NCBI GenBank assembly: GCA_036346375.1
Contig: CM070501.1
Span: 30,338,539-30,402,538, forward strand
Source of the DNA: Guadua angustifolia
Lineage: Eukaryota; Streptophyta; Magnoliopsida; Poales; Poaceae
DNA: 64,000 nucleotides
Direction: 5' to 3'
Both the position numbers and the translations under genes were made by a program. Positions 47,294-58,924 of the stretch are shown piece by piece. Below the pieces are notes generated by a model. That model was not told the origin of the DNA. It searched no databases and worked only from the letters and a program-made list of their open reading frames with translations. How positions within the stretch are numbered: position 1 is the first letter of the stretch; the number at the start of each line of letters is the position of its first letter.

Positions 47294-47535
47294 TGTTGTA
47301 AAACGTCGAAGAACACCAACGAACAATCACTAATAGTAGATGCAATCACGAGAGTAAGAACAATAGGCACACAATATCGGGGTGGAATTCTCTCTCACTT
47401 TATTGATTCAATTGTTTACAATGAGGGGCACCCGATATATATAGCGGCGTGAGGAGAGAGTTCGGATTCGACCACACCATAAAGAGATAGAGTCTTAACC
47501 ATATTTAGTTTAGGTTTCCTTATCTCATAACAACA
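47294..47535 (-). repeat. LTR-like fragment
   Basis: TGTTGTAAAACG at the left and CATAACAACA at the right are inverse LTR-type ends. The interior TATTGATTCAATTGTTTACA and CCGATATATATAG words resemble small grass Copia LTRs read on the minus strand. No matching 5-bp duplication was found, so it is a fragment or a decayed solo LTR. It lies about 110 bp upstream of the next gene. Confidence 0.4.
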
Positions 47536-47646
47536 ATAACTTTCGTGTACATATATAGGCACTCGTTGCACAGCAAATATATATAACTTTGAACCGTCCG
47601 TTTGTTTGCCCTAGATATCCTCCCGTTTCCATTGCGTTTCGAAGAG

Positions 47647-48291
47647 ATGGCTGCCCAAGTCAGGAAGGAGGATGATCACGATGCCTGCGGCAGGATAATC
47701 GGATATTCCTGTCTGTGCGCATACTTGACGCTTATGCTTGCAGGTGTTCTCTCTGGGTTTTGCTTCGTGGCCTACGACGACGATTCCCATCTCTCAGAGT
47801 TCTACGACGTGGAGATCGTCGGCATGAGGGCGTCGGATCCCGCGAGCCCTCAAGGCGACGCGGCATGGGCGCCTCGCTTCGAGCTCACCGTGCGTGTCAC
47901 CAACCACTACAGGGATCTGGCGGTGTTTGGTCCACAAAAGGCTACTCTGTGGCTAGAAAATTGGCAGTTTTCCCTCTGGTACGAAGGGATTCCTCTTGGC
48001 CAGGGATCTTTTCCGGATGGAGTTCGTGTAGGGAAGAAGACACAGGTGACGGTGACAGCCACCACGTCCAGTGAATTGGTTGGGTTGGCCAAGGAAGTGC
48101 ACGATCACGTGGCAAGCGGTAAATCATTGGGAGAACTTGACCTACAGGTTGACATGAGGTTTGTGGCTAAGATCCTTAATAATCACGACCAGGTTTATGA
48201 TACCAGGAAATTGTGGCTGTGGTGTACCTCGGGATTAGATGCCCACTCTACACCAACTTTTTGTCGGGTCCGTGAGGTGTACCAGCCATAA
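47647..48291 (+). CDS. LEA_2/NDR1-like single-pass membrane protein, second copy
   Basis: Single-exon gene of 214 aa from the preferred Met (MAAQVRKEDDHDACG); an in-frame upstream Met at 47602 adds 15 hydrophobic residues and is less likely. A short cytoplasmic part is followed by one membrane segment (LCAYLTLMLAGVLSGFCFVA). The extracytoplasmic domain has FYDVEIVGMRASDP, FELTVRVTNHYRDLAVFG, and VTVTATTSSELVGLAKEV. The layout matches the minus-strand gene at 17659-18264: TM, 'V.I.GM/GL.' strand, F.LT.R, then a glycine-rich strand. Their amino-acid identity looks modest, so they are distant paralogues. Likely plasma-membrane anchored; role unknown. No frameshift. Confidence 0.7.
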   Translation: MAAQVRKEDDHDACGRIIGYSCLCAYLTLMLAGVLSGFCFVAYDDDSHLSEFYDVEIVGMRASDPASPQGDAAWAPRFELTVRVTNHYRDLAVFGPQKATLWLENWQFSLWYEGIPLGQGSFPDGVRVGKKTQVTVTATTSSELVGLAKEVHDHVASGKSLGELDLQVDMRFVAKILNNHDQVYDTRKLWLWCTSGLDAHSTPTFCRVREVYQP

Positions 48292-48779
48292 TATAGCAGT
48301 AGATAATTCCTTTAATAATTAGCCAATGCGGCTTGCTCTACAGCACCATGCATGTATGCGGAGTCTATGACAAAGTTTTTTACTTCCTTCTGTTATAAAT
48401 ATACGTTGTTTTGAATATACATATATGGTCCTCAAGACATAATTTTGACCAGTAATTTATATTGTAATATATTTATAACACACAATTAAATTATAATATT
48501 ATTAAAAATACCTTTTGTGACCAGTACATTCAGTCTTGCTCCTTAGCACTGCTCCCTGATCGTCCCTTGCAACGAAGTCCGACGCTCCGTTTTCTGGATG
48601 TTGCTGAGAAGGTCAACATAGCTTTTCACTTCTTCGGTTGACCTTGCTCCAGGGCTTTGACCTATTTCCACAGCTTGTTTTTTTTTACTACCGGTTCGAG
48701 AAGTCACACACTCACACTGATAACTCTGCCATCTGCGGTTCAACTTTTTCCGCCATTGGTTTCTTTGCCTCTCTGACGA
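48292..48779. other. 3' flank of LEA_2-like gene
   Basis: AT-rich 3' region. TACTTCCTTCTGTTATAAAT near 48,380 looks like one end of a Stowaway element, but the other end was not found. Confidence 0.35.
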
Positions 48780-49185
48780 AGGATTGAAATCTCGTTTTAG
48801 CTCAAAATCTCGGACGTGGCCAAAGAACGAAATCTCAATGAGATTTATAAATTTCGGACAAATTCCACATGAACCACAAAAACAAAAATTCAAATCCGGA
48901 ATTTTTTTAACCGGTAAGGCCGAGATGTTGGCAAAATTGCACCACGCAAAAAATAGCTCAAACGACGTCGAAAAATTTTGACATTTTTTGTGGAGGTTCC
49001 TGACATATTAATGATGTTTTCATAAAAATTTCAAATGATTATCAAATCTGAGGAATTTTTAAAAATTCAAACATTGCTACTGTCCTGATAAAACGCTGAC
49101 CGATAAATTTGAACAGAATGAAAAATGAAACAAACCACATTTGAAAATTTTGAATTTTTTTTTGTTAAATTACTCCTGATAAATT
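48780..49185 (-). repeat. AT-rich dispersed repeat, copy 2
   Basis: Reverse-complement relative of 21520-22520. It shares TCAAATCTGAGGAATTTTT, CAAACATTGCTA-TGTCCTG and ACCGATAAATTTGAAC with the copy in the hAT at 55490. No coding. Confidence 0.65.
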
Positions 49186-49325
49186 ACTCCTGCTCCATCC
49201 ACCGTTCACTGCTCAATGAGATGCGTGCGCTCATCCAAGCCTAACAGCTAGAATTCACGGATATGAGAGAGACCCAATCCAATACCTCTTATATTTGCCA
49301 TTTAATTAATGTTGAATTATCTAGC

Positions 49326-52300
49326 TGTGAGACCCCGTTCGGATGAATAGGAACCTCCATGTGATTACTGTACTATTCCCTGGATCAGTAGCTAGCACTC
49401 ACATGTTTACAACAATTGGAAATCATAACCATACATAATAATAATTAAGCGGAAACGATAAAATAAAGAAATATTACAACTCAGAGAATATAGCAGCAAA
49501 AGAAGCGAAGCCTTGTAGTGTACCCATCCAATCCCGCAGGCAACTGACCAGGCATAAACTTCAGACAGAACACGGCAAAAGGATCCGCAACTCGCGATTT
49601 AAAAGAGACTCAAGCCGCTAACTCAACCACCTACAATATAATTAGGCAAGGGTGAGTACTTTACGTTACTCAAAGAAGACTTGAGCAAATCCTACCATAT
49701 GTGCGAGCCATTTCAAAGGAAAGGCTTCTCCAGTTAATTTGCATAAAGCGAAATTGAATTTGTAAACCAAGTTATTTGCAAACGGAATTTATAAAAGCAA
49801 GATTAATTGATAGCAAATAAGTAAAGCATAGATAACACTCACCGTCCTCCATGACGCGAGTTCGAATCGATCATTGCCATCGCATGGCATATATCCAGTT
49901 CCTTGCCAACACATGGCACAGCAGCTGATACCAATACTTGCCAACACATGGTATAGTATTGGGTCATCTGTGGGGTAAGCTAACTTATAAAATAAACCTT
50001 TTTGAAAATACCAAAGCTAACATTGGAATGACTTCACCAAGTGCCCATGACCGCGGGCGCGGCTAATCGATTAGATTTAAACTCTGCAGAGGTGTACAAC
50101 TTTACCCACAAGGAATGATCATCCTTTTTGCAAGATCACACATGCCTCCAATAGGCCATTGTGCTTGCCAGGCGATCATACATAGCTGTTCATTACCTGG
50201 ACATGACTTTGATCTAGCCCGGGACGTTAACCCTCGCCCTGAAAACAGAGACACTCACCCAAGCCGTGGATCCACTTTCAGTACACCAACACAACGTCTC
50301 TGTCCATGGCAAGGCGTACACCGTTGCACCGGCCAAGCAATTACCCATACGAACTGCATGGAAGCCCCTCACAAGCAATCCGTACTGGAATGCTTCCGCT
50401 AGCTCCCGCCTACCAATGAGCAAAGCCATGTCCAAATAACTTAATAGGCTATGGCTAACCCATCCTCACCCTCGTGGTTGCACGGAAATCTTGGATCAAT
50501 AGCGTCCCATTGCTCGGTCCTTAATTTTGACACGGGCGACACTCCACCCTACACTACGTGCAATTCCTGTCGCACATCCGGCTATTGCCAATAATCGCCC
50601 GCATCAAAGCATAGTTTTATTTTGGGCTTTTAATCGAAATTACCAGCAACCAACAGAGACATTTCCAAGGTTTTCAGGAAACAAATATTGCTTTGATCAT
50701 GTACATTGCTGATCCTAAAGCATGGCTAAGCATGAATAATATGAACGCATATACCCATGATGACATTAAGTAATGCCTATCCTTAATTTAAGGTTATCAA
50801 GGTTCACATGTTCATAATCATCAAAGGGGATTCACGAGACAACAGGTATAACTACCAAATCCACAAGATAGCAATTTACATAAAGTAATCGTATGCATAA
50901 AATAATTTGATGCGCAAAAGGAATATAAAATACTGGGATCAATATGGTCAAAGGATGTTTGCCTTGCTTAATTGTCGTTTTACGATGTAGACGAGGATCG
51001 AGGATGATGGAGGCGACGACGGAATCAAAGGCGTCGGGGTCTACACGTAAATCAACGGAAATAGCAAAATACTAACTTCAATAAGGGCAAAAAGAAAATT
51101 GATAGAAAGACAAATAAAACTCTTCACAAGAAACATGGATTGCTCTTTTATGAATTTATTAATCTTATTTTACGAATTCAAGATGCTAAAATTGGTTAGA
51201 TTAATAGAAGTAATCATTAGTTGTAAGGTTTATAGATTTTACTATTCATAATATGAGTTCTGCCAATCCTTATTACTTACGGGTTTTACTCTATTAGGAT
51301 TCAGAGTCAAAGCAAGATAAAATAAGAATATTTTCTTAGATTACTGCAAATTATGTTCTAAAGATCATTTCTAAGCTGTTCTTTACTAATTTCAGATTTA
51401 GATGAGCTGCTTTACGACTTAATGAAAAAGCTTAATTGATCATATTACATTATAATTGAATACTTCTCCGCCTTTGATTGACTTTGAATAGAATTAGCTT
51501 TGCGCAAGCTAAGATCTATTGATTTAGGCTACTGGGATTATTTTCATGATATTTAAGAAGGTTCTGGTGATAAAAATAACTTAACTACAGGTTTCCTTCA
51601 TTATTACCTAAAGTTTACTCATTCACATTAAGGTCCAAAGTAATGTGATTACTTAGGGTTGCTCAGCTATTAAGATTAATATGCAAATCACGATGAAATG
51701 AGATTATCTTTTCCTATTTGGGTAGTCTAAACTTTGAAGAATACTACTATATTAGTTCCTTAAGTTTTAGGATTTTGGGCGAGACTATAATCTATTCGCT
51801 AAAATGGTTCATGCTACACTTAAAGACTACACTATTCAAAATCGGCAAGAAAGGGGAAATGACATATTAACGACTAAGGGTTTTGAACTAACAAGATTAA
51901 TATGCAACCCTTAATGAAATAAGGTTCTTTTTATAGAATATGGTGGTATAAACTTTGTACAGTGATTCTAAACTGGTTTTGCTGATTTTAGTATTTAGAC
52001 GAGTTATTTTATCTATCGCTGAAATAGCCTAAATGATCATATTTGAAACCTTAAATCGGCCAAGTTTCATATTGAGTTTGCGACTACATTATACAAGATC
52101 TTTAATTCATTTTTCAGACATTAGTAGGAAACAATCCTAGAAATGTTTTAAAGTTGATTTTGCATTATTTTAGCTTTAATTGCAATGGATAAACTATTTA
52201 CTTATTGTTATAATTAAGCTTTCCTTCCATCAAGAGAATGCTAATTAAATCTTATCTTAATTATTTTTGCATACATGGATCCTTACTGATTTAGGAATCT

Positions 52301-54612
52301 AATACAAATTACATTATCATTTTGTGAGCCATTATGCTATTATTTTGTTAATGGCCATAACAGGGTTAATTAATGATTATGAAGCAAATAATTTAAATTG
52401 AGTTAAACATCAGATGATTTCATATATTTGAGTTTATTATGATTCCAGAGATAACAAGAACTTATTTTATAGTTATAAAAGTTATATGTTTCCATATGTG
52501 CAATAATGACCATAATAGTGTGTTTATCCCATTTTAAGTTTAAATGATTGTTCTGTGATTCAAGAATTGAATATTTTTGTATATTTGAATTCTTCTTGGT
52601 CTTAGCATCATATTAATATTCATTTCACCATTTCAGTTCTTATTATTCACAAGTTTCCATTATAAACCATACTTGCATTAAAATCAAAGGTTAATTGGAA
52701 TAATAATCATGTACTCCAAACATTAAATATTTTTACACATTTATATTCTTCTGGTTTTTAAATGAATATACAAATTTATTTCACTAGTTTGTGACTAAAA
52801 ATGTACAAGTTAATAATAGTCGAATGCATCCTGGCCAGAAGGTTGAATGCAACAAGGGGAATACGTTTTACCAAGGGGAAAGCGTCTTCTGGGCTCTGCT
52901 CTTCTCCTTCCTCAGGCGACAGAAAGAAAGAAACAGAGCACGACCATGGCTGAACGGCGGCGACGCTCCGACGACTTTCCGGCGAATGCGATGGCACCAG
53001 CAGCATCAGCTCGGCAAGGGGAACTCGGGGGAGGTGTCGATTCGTAGGAGAGGATCTTGGCGTGCATGCGAATCGAGAGTCTTGGCGGCGGAAATGGCGG
53101 CTCGTGGAGGAAGAAGAACAGGGCGTTAGAGGTGAAATCGGTAGCATGGTGAGCATCAGGGAGTACTAGAGGTTCCGTTTTCGAGGTTCACCTGAAGGGA
53201 GAAGGCCGGAGGAGCTCCGCCCACGGCGGCCTGAGTCGGAGAAGAAGGGCGCACGGCTGCAGCGACATTTCGCATGAAGGAGACCAAATATTATTGAGGG
53301 CTTTTGCTCAGTGGAGTTTGGGGATGCTACGAGTTAAAGGAATTTGGGAATGGTTCATTGGCTTGGCTGATTGGACTTCGGCTTGTAGCTCTGGACCTTC
53401 CTGGTAATGGCGGAAAGAAGCAGGGCTTCATGCGTGCGGCTGGGTGAGAGCAAGGGAAGAAGTGAGGAGAGTAGCAAGAGGTTCATTGCGGTCAATGAGG
53501 TGCAATTTATAGCCAAGGATCGCAATGGATGAGCCGGCCTTGGTGCACTGAATCTCGGTTGAGCTTCTCCAGACGCGACAAAGGAAAACAATGGCGGGAG
53601 GGCTTCGTGGCGGCAATCGACGGAGGTATGGGCAGCTGAAGCTTCGCGAGAGGTGCGTCGTGGTCAAGCAGGCGACGCGACGCCGGGTCAAGCTGCTACT
53701 GGACTCGGGAGTGTCTTGCTCGGGGCTTCCGTTCGATCGCAAGAACAGGGAGGAAGAAGATGACGAGTGGGCCAGGGACCACCGGTCAATGAGGTTAACG
53801 CCAAAAGGAATGGTCCCACTCGATGGTTCTAGAACCAGATTTTCTTGTGCTGTCAAATTGGAGTAGAAATTGATCAAACTTTTTTACTATGGTCTTTGAA
53901 TAGATTTTGATGCCTAGTAAAATTTTGAGGTAAATATGAGTTACCGAAAAATTGATAATATTCTGACAACAGTGACTGCTCCTAGATTCTTGTTTCAGAT
54001 TTTGATTTTCCTTTGAGACCAATTGGAGTCTATTATTTTTGAAACTTTTCTTTTAAATTGAATTTGATATCATAATTCTTATGTAAAATTTTTCAGCTCA
54101 AAATATGGTTCCATTATTTTATAAAAATTCTGACATTGCAATTTCCCTATTTTCAGAGTTTCTGTTTTTAAAATTCTAAAAAGTCCTAAAGCACATTATT
54201 AATTTATAATATTTTTACCAGAGGTAGATATTGCATTGGTTATTTCATGATAAATTTTTCAGCTCCAGATAAGATTTATAAATATTTTATAAATTCTGAC
54301 AATGCATTGTTTTGATTTAAAAGTTGTCTTTTCATTTTACATCTTCATTTGTTTATGCATAAAATTTCAATTGCTGGCCAAAATGATTAAATTGAATGAT
54401 CAGGGTTCTCATGGCAAATTTTATAAATTTTTACTTTTTACATTTTTGCCTTTTCTCCTTTTCATTCTTTATTTCCATTTGTTGAATTTTTCTTGCAACA
54501 CGAAAATCCAAGAACTCCAAATAAAAATCAATAATGCCAAGAAAACTCAGAAAGAATAATATTCAAATTCAAAATATTGAATTTTATTTTATTAAAATTT
54601 TAGGATGTTACA
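49326..54612 (+). mobile_element. Solo LTR of 5.3 kb (Tekay/Del-like)
   Basis: Begins TGTGAGACCCCG and ends TAGGATGTTACA, with a perfect 5-bp duplication CTAGC on both sides (49321-49325 and 54613-54617). No gag-pol, primer-binding site or polypurine tract is inside. The body resembles long LTRs of grass Tekay/Del chromoviruses: a GGGTGAGTACTTTACGTTAC block near 49,650 and a CTCTGCAGAGGTGTACAACT block near 50,085. A GC-rich patch with short frames at 52,850-53,870 would be the transcribed leader. A very AT-rich stretch fills 51,100-52,800. Confidence 0.85.
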
Positions 54613-54617
54613 CTAGC

Positions 54618-55254
54618 TCTGCATACATATCCAAAGTTCAAGTCAAGCGAATCATCCAAAATTTTCGGGAGTGTGAATTTTCTTGTTATCTTTCAACTAA
54701 CCAAAAAAGCATACGCTAGTATATCATTGTCTCCAATCTGCATTCCATTAGGTTGATGACCTCTTTCTTCGTGACCAGGCTTTCGTCTTCCTGCCGTCCT
54801 TGTCTCTCCGGCACAATTTGGACATCGTCTTCTTGCCCTCGTCTTGTCTAGCGACTAAATCGATGTCGTTGTGCCGACCAGCCCTTCATCTGTGAGGATA
54901 CTCACACTGCAAGTGGAAGGTGTGTTTATGTTTATTAAATCTCATGTTTAAATCGCATTACTACTGAAATCAATTTCTGTTTTTCTTTTTCAGGAGCTAG
55001 ATGTCCACATTGGGCTAATCTGACAAGTAGCTTCACTGAAAACATGATACTCCCTAATCCCGCTAATTGATCTAAGCTTTCTGATTCAGCATCTATGTTC
55101 TCATCATTTTCTTGATATTAGATACTGCTTTTGTAGGTTATGAACAATAGATACTGCTTTTGTAGGTTATGAACAAATCAAAGAAAGGGGTGAAACATTC
55201 TAGTGTAGCATCTCTAAATCTCCAAATCAGCGAAAGGTGAGGAAGGCATGAGTA
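54618..55254. other. Intergenic
   Basis: No gene recognised. It includes a short tandem duplication of AGATACTGCTTTTGTAGGTT near 55,119-55,170. Confidence 0.4.
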
Positions 55255-55489
55255 CATCTTTCTAGGGGTGTAAATGGGTTGGGTAATACCTGACCCGTAC
55301 CCGTACCCGGATGCAAAATTACCCTAATGGAAAACTATTTTACACTACCCGCCGGTAATGCGTATGCGAATGCGGGTAGTACCCGGTAGGTTAGATTCGG
55401 GTTCGGTAGGGTGCGGATCGGCAATACCGGCGAATGCGGTGCCGGATAATTTTCACAATTCGGGTACCCGGCGGGTACTACTAATTCCC

Positions 55490-56000
55490 GAAATTTCGGC
55501 GAAATTGCATTGACCAAAAAATAGTTCAAACGATGTCAAAAAATTTTGAAATGTTTTTTTAAGGTTCCTCAAACAACAGAGATTCTCTCATTAAATTTTC
55601 ATGTGATTATCAAATCTGAGGAATTTTTGAAAATTCAAACATTGCTAGTATCCTGATAAAACATTGACCGGCAAGTTTGAACCGAATGAAAATTAAAACG
55701 AACGAGGTTATAAATTTTTGAATTTTTTTGTGGATGGTCCTGATATATCTATAATATTTTCATAAAATTTTTAGATGATGATCAAATGTCATGAAGTTTT
55801 AAAAATTCGACAAGATTACTCTTCTCTGTTAAAAGGCTTATCGGCAAATTGGAATGAAATGAAAAATTATCCAAACTATGTTATAAAATTTTTAAAATTT
55901 TATATAATGATACTGATGAAATTAGTAATCTCTCATAAAAATTTAAGATCATGATCACACTCAAAAAAATTTATAAAATTCTGACAAGGTAAATGTCTCA
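55490..56000 (-). repeat. AT-rich dispersed repeat, copy 3
   Basis: Shares AATCTGAGGAATTTTTGAAA, CAAACATTGCTAGTATCCTG and CATTGACCGGCAAGTTTGAA with copy 2, and in reverse with copy 1. It fills the centre of the hAT element. Confidence 0.65.
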
Positions 56001-56031
56001 ATTATGTTCTATTTGCTATCAACCTAAACAA

Positions 56032-56155
56032 GAGGAGAAGCATATGACCTGATTTCCTAGACTACAGACGCTTGTGATTTCACGTTGTCCAAAACTATTG
56101 TCATTACCTCCTATTCCTTTGGGATTGCCCCAAGTTCCTCTCCTCCAATTCAACT
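56032..56155 (+). pseudogene. NLR-type leucine-rich-repeat fragment
   Basis: One frame reads FPRLQTLVISRCPKLLSLPP and then IPLGLPQVPLLQF, the classic C-terminal LRR pattern of plant NBS-LRR resistance proteins (LxxLxIxxCPKLxxLPP). A stop codon precedes the first Phe. About 40 codons only, captured inside the hAT element. Confidence 0.6.
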
Positions 56156-56584
56156 ATGTGTTGAACTATGTATGTGAATTTCACTTTATGTATTGTACTT
56201 TGTGTGTTTATTGAACTCCATGTGTTTGATTATGTACTATTTGAACTCTTTGTTGGACTATGTATGTTTGTTAGACTATATGATATTATCTATTGTATTA
56301 TGTGATGTACTAGTGTGATAGTTGGATAGTTTTCATCGCATGTTTTGATCCTAGGTATTTCGTGCACAACCCGATAAAGTACCCGTTGTCTGTATTATAC
56401 CCGTCCGCACACTACCCGGAACCCGATTTCTACCCGTTCATAAAAAATGCTACCCGTTACCCGTACCCTACCCGATTTTTACTACCCGTGCTCGTACCCG
56501 TACCCGGAGAAAAAATAATAGGGTAGGGTATGGGATGACCTACTACCCGCCCGAACCCGACCCGTTTACACCCCTACATCTTTC

Positions 56585-57099
56585 GTTGTAAAGTCATTAA
56601 TTGGTAATTTGTGATACCTTTTCACCGTCCAAGATGGAAATATTGAGGCAGAATGGCATCTTTGGCAGTGCAAAAACGGATGGCCACCGGAACTGTTCAC
56701 ATCTGCAGTTCTTTTTAATGCGGCAACATCGCCCTGCATGCGGGATGCCGTCCACCGCTGCAGGGAAGTATATTACCTTTTCCAAGTATACATACTACTT
56801 TTTTATATATACTCCATATATACCACTTTGCAAGTTTAATACTAGCCTGAAATTTGGATTCTGAACGTTAGTTCGGTAAGATGGCAATATATTAAATTGT
56901 GTTGATTCGATGCAGTTATCCGTGGTGTTCTTGTGGACGTAGCCAATCAGAGCTCCCGAAGTTCTTGCACTATACCGTACGTATCAGAACGAGAGTCACA
57001 ACCCCTGTTCTGAAATTTTGGTTGTGTTCTTGGGCGCTAGACTTAGTCTCTCTCTGGTTGTATGTGCATTTCCTTCAAGATAACATACTTTGTGAACGT
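56585..57099. other. Unassigned; possible gene remnants
   Basis: Contains a moderately GC-rich stretch (56,630-56,780) with short open frames on both strands, but no recognisable domain. Confidence 0.3.
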
Positions 57100-58326
57100 T
57101 AAAGGAAATCCAATAATTTGAGCCATGTCGTATGAAGATCCAATAATCTTATCAAATAGTTTGGCAGCTGCTGGAATACTCCGAGCTTCTGCGCTTCCAA
57201 CATTCTGGGCACCCTGAAAAGAGAAGGAAGCATGAACAGACGGAAGCAATGCAGTAGATACGCTGCAAATGTATTTAACCTCAAGTTATGCATGTGGCGG
57301 TGGTGGACAAGAATTTTTAGTCAATCCACAAACTCAAAGGGAATTGATTTAAAAGGAAAAATACTTTATTGCCTAAGAAGCAACAAGGAAAACACCCCAT
57401 CAGAATGTAGAGCTCAATGGCGTTTAGGTATCTAGTGAGCACTTCAATGCAACGACAATGAAAGCTTCAAATTTAATCTCTACGGCCACAATTACTCAAG
57501 TATTGAGGTAAGATAAGAACATATCTCAAGACGCACAATCGCTTACTGCCACTATAATAATAAAACTAACAGAACGAAGCTCACATTTTTGTCGCATCCA
57601 GGGATTGAGATGTTGGCGTCGTAGTGTTGCGCGCCCATGACGGTTTTGATGCTGCCGACGATGAGGTCGCGCGACAGGAGACTGTAGCACATGCACCTGG
57701 TGCCCATGGAGATGGCATCGCTGACCCCGACAGTGTTGAAGCGGAAGCCGACCATGCCGGCCTCGCGGACACCGTCGCGCACGGCCTCAGCGAGGCGGAG
57801 CAGGTGCATGTTGCAGGTGTTCCCCTCGTACCATACGGAGGACACGCCCACCTGCGGCAGTGGTGGTCCGGGGAAGAGAAATGCGGTGGTGGGCTTGTAG
57901 TCCGGGGAAGAGAAATGCGGTGGTGGGCTTGTAGTCGGCGAAGAGCGCGTCGGTGCCCACCTCCACCTCTGACCCGAGGGACATCCTAGCCGAAACCCTA
58001 AATCTGGACGGCACCCTTACGGACGCCACCGCCGCCCTCCGGGTGGGCGCGGCAGCGAGCGGCTCCGGCGTGAAAGGCCACTTGGGGTCGAGCGGGGTGT
58101 GGGGGTCGACGAGGAGGCGCGGCTGCTTGCAGCGGTTGCAGAGGGAGCGGAAGGCGTAGTTGCGGTTGCCATAGCCGCTGCAGTACCAGTCACCCTCCCT
58201 CCCACCTGATCCAGTCGACAAGGAGCGCGCGCCTCCGCCGCTGGCCATCGGCTTCCTTGCGGTGCGGAGTGTGATTAGGGTAGAGGTGGGAATGGAGGCC
58301 ACGGTTGCTGTGCCTCGGGTCATAAG
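57100..58326 (-). pseudogene. Exon-shuffled chimera: RanBP2 zinc finger - MCAT - DHAD - MCAT
   Basis: On the minus strand, from the MASGGG Met at 58246-58248 (or an upstream in-frame Met near 58,326), comes a RanBP2-type zinc finger (GDWYCSGYGNRNYAFRSLCN, then RCKQPRLLVDP). Next is the N-terminal region of plastid malonyl-CoA:ACP transacylase (SLGSEVEVGTDALFADYKP, TTAFLFPG). Then follows a dihydroxyacid dehydratase exon (GVSSVWYEGNTCNMHLLRLA through NISIPGCDKN, including both Cys of its Fe-S region). A donor at 57584/57583 and an acceptor at 57216-57214 lead in phase to GAQNVGSAEAR then IPAAAKLFDK, the next MCAT exon. A 34-bp tandem duplication (57866-57933) breaks the frame. Domain identities rest on recognised family motifs. 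Whether it is transcribed is unknown. Confidence 0.8.
57866..57933. repeat. 34-bp tandem duplication (frameshifting)
   Basis: Two adjacent identical units starting GTCCGGGGAAGAG. Since 34 is not a multiple of three, the duplication shifts the frame between the MCAT and DHAD parts. With a single unit the two parts would be in the same frame. Confidence 0.9.
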
Positions 58327-58924
58327 CATTCTCACAAAAACCGTCAATGATATATCCTATAGAACACATCAGTGACTGTTTTTTTTAAAAAATATCTATG
58401 ATAACTTCTCATTACAGATTCATAAATAGTTTTTGAAAATCAACAAAAAACGAAAAATTTAATATAGATCCTTTTATAGTAGTGTAAATAGTGTCCATCC
58501 ATGGTCCATAAATGGTTAGATACATGCGTCCATCCAAGACAGCTGCGAGGCTCATCGCTGAGTTATGCATGATGCCCCTAATTGGTTCTAACCTTTCCTG
58601 TTACTAAATCAACTCTCTCCTTTAGATGCTATCTTTGGGGACATTTTTATTGAAATGGTTTACAAAAGCTATAGTTAGTCTGGAGCTCTTTTACTATATA
58701 CTAAATTCAATGTAAATCATTTATTCTTTTCAATTCAATGAAATCAGATTAGCTAGTATTTATTTATACTTTTACCTTTTACTAAGCCCTCTTGCACTGC
58801 GTCTGTTTCTTTTTACGTTGGGCACGTCATCAGATCCCTTTGGCGCCGAAGATTGAGGAGACGCCATCTTGTATGATGTAAAGTTAAGAGTAGGTAAGTT
58901 AAGATAAGCAACTTTAAGAGAAGA
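58327..58924. other. AT-rich flank of the chimera
   Basis: No gene or bounded element recognised. It would contain any promoter of the chimera. Confidence 0.35.

Larger units (their letters stand above)
55263..56576. mobile_element. hAT element carrying an LRR gene fragment
   Basis: Termini TAGGGGTGTAAATGGGTTGG and ACCCGTTTACACCCCTA are inverted repeats. The octamer CATCTTTC is duplicated exactly (55255-55262 and 56577-56584). Subterminal regions are full of ACCCG/CGGGT words. The interior holds an AT-rich repeat (55490-56000) and an NLR-like LRR fragment (56032-56155). No transposase. 1,314 bp. Confidence 0.95.

Noticed and set aside
48378..48520. Stowaway MITE
   Set aside because: Only one possible terminus (TACTTCCTTCTG) is visible. 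No inverse partner or TA pair could be placed.
52776..53877. Short ORFs in the GC-rich part of the 5.3-kb LTR
   Set aside because: They occur within a bounded solo LTR, on both strands, with no domain. They are best explained as leader-like LTR sequence.
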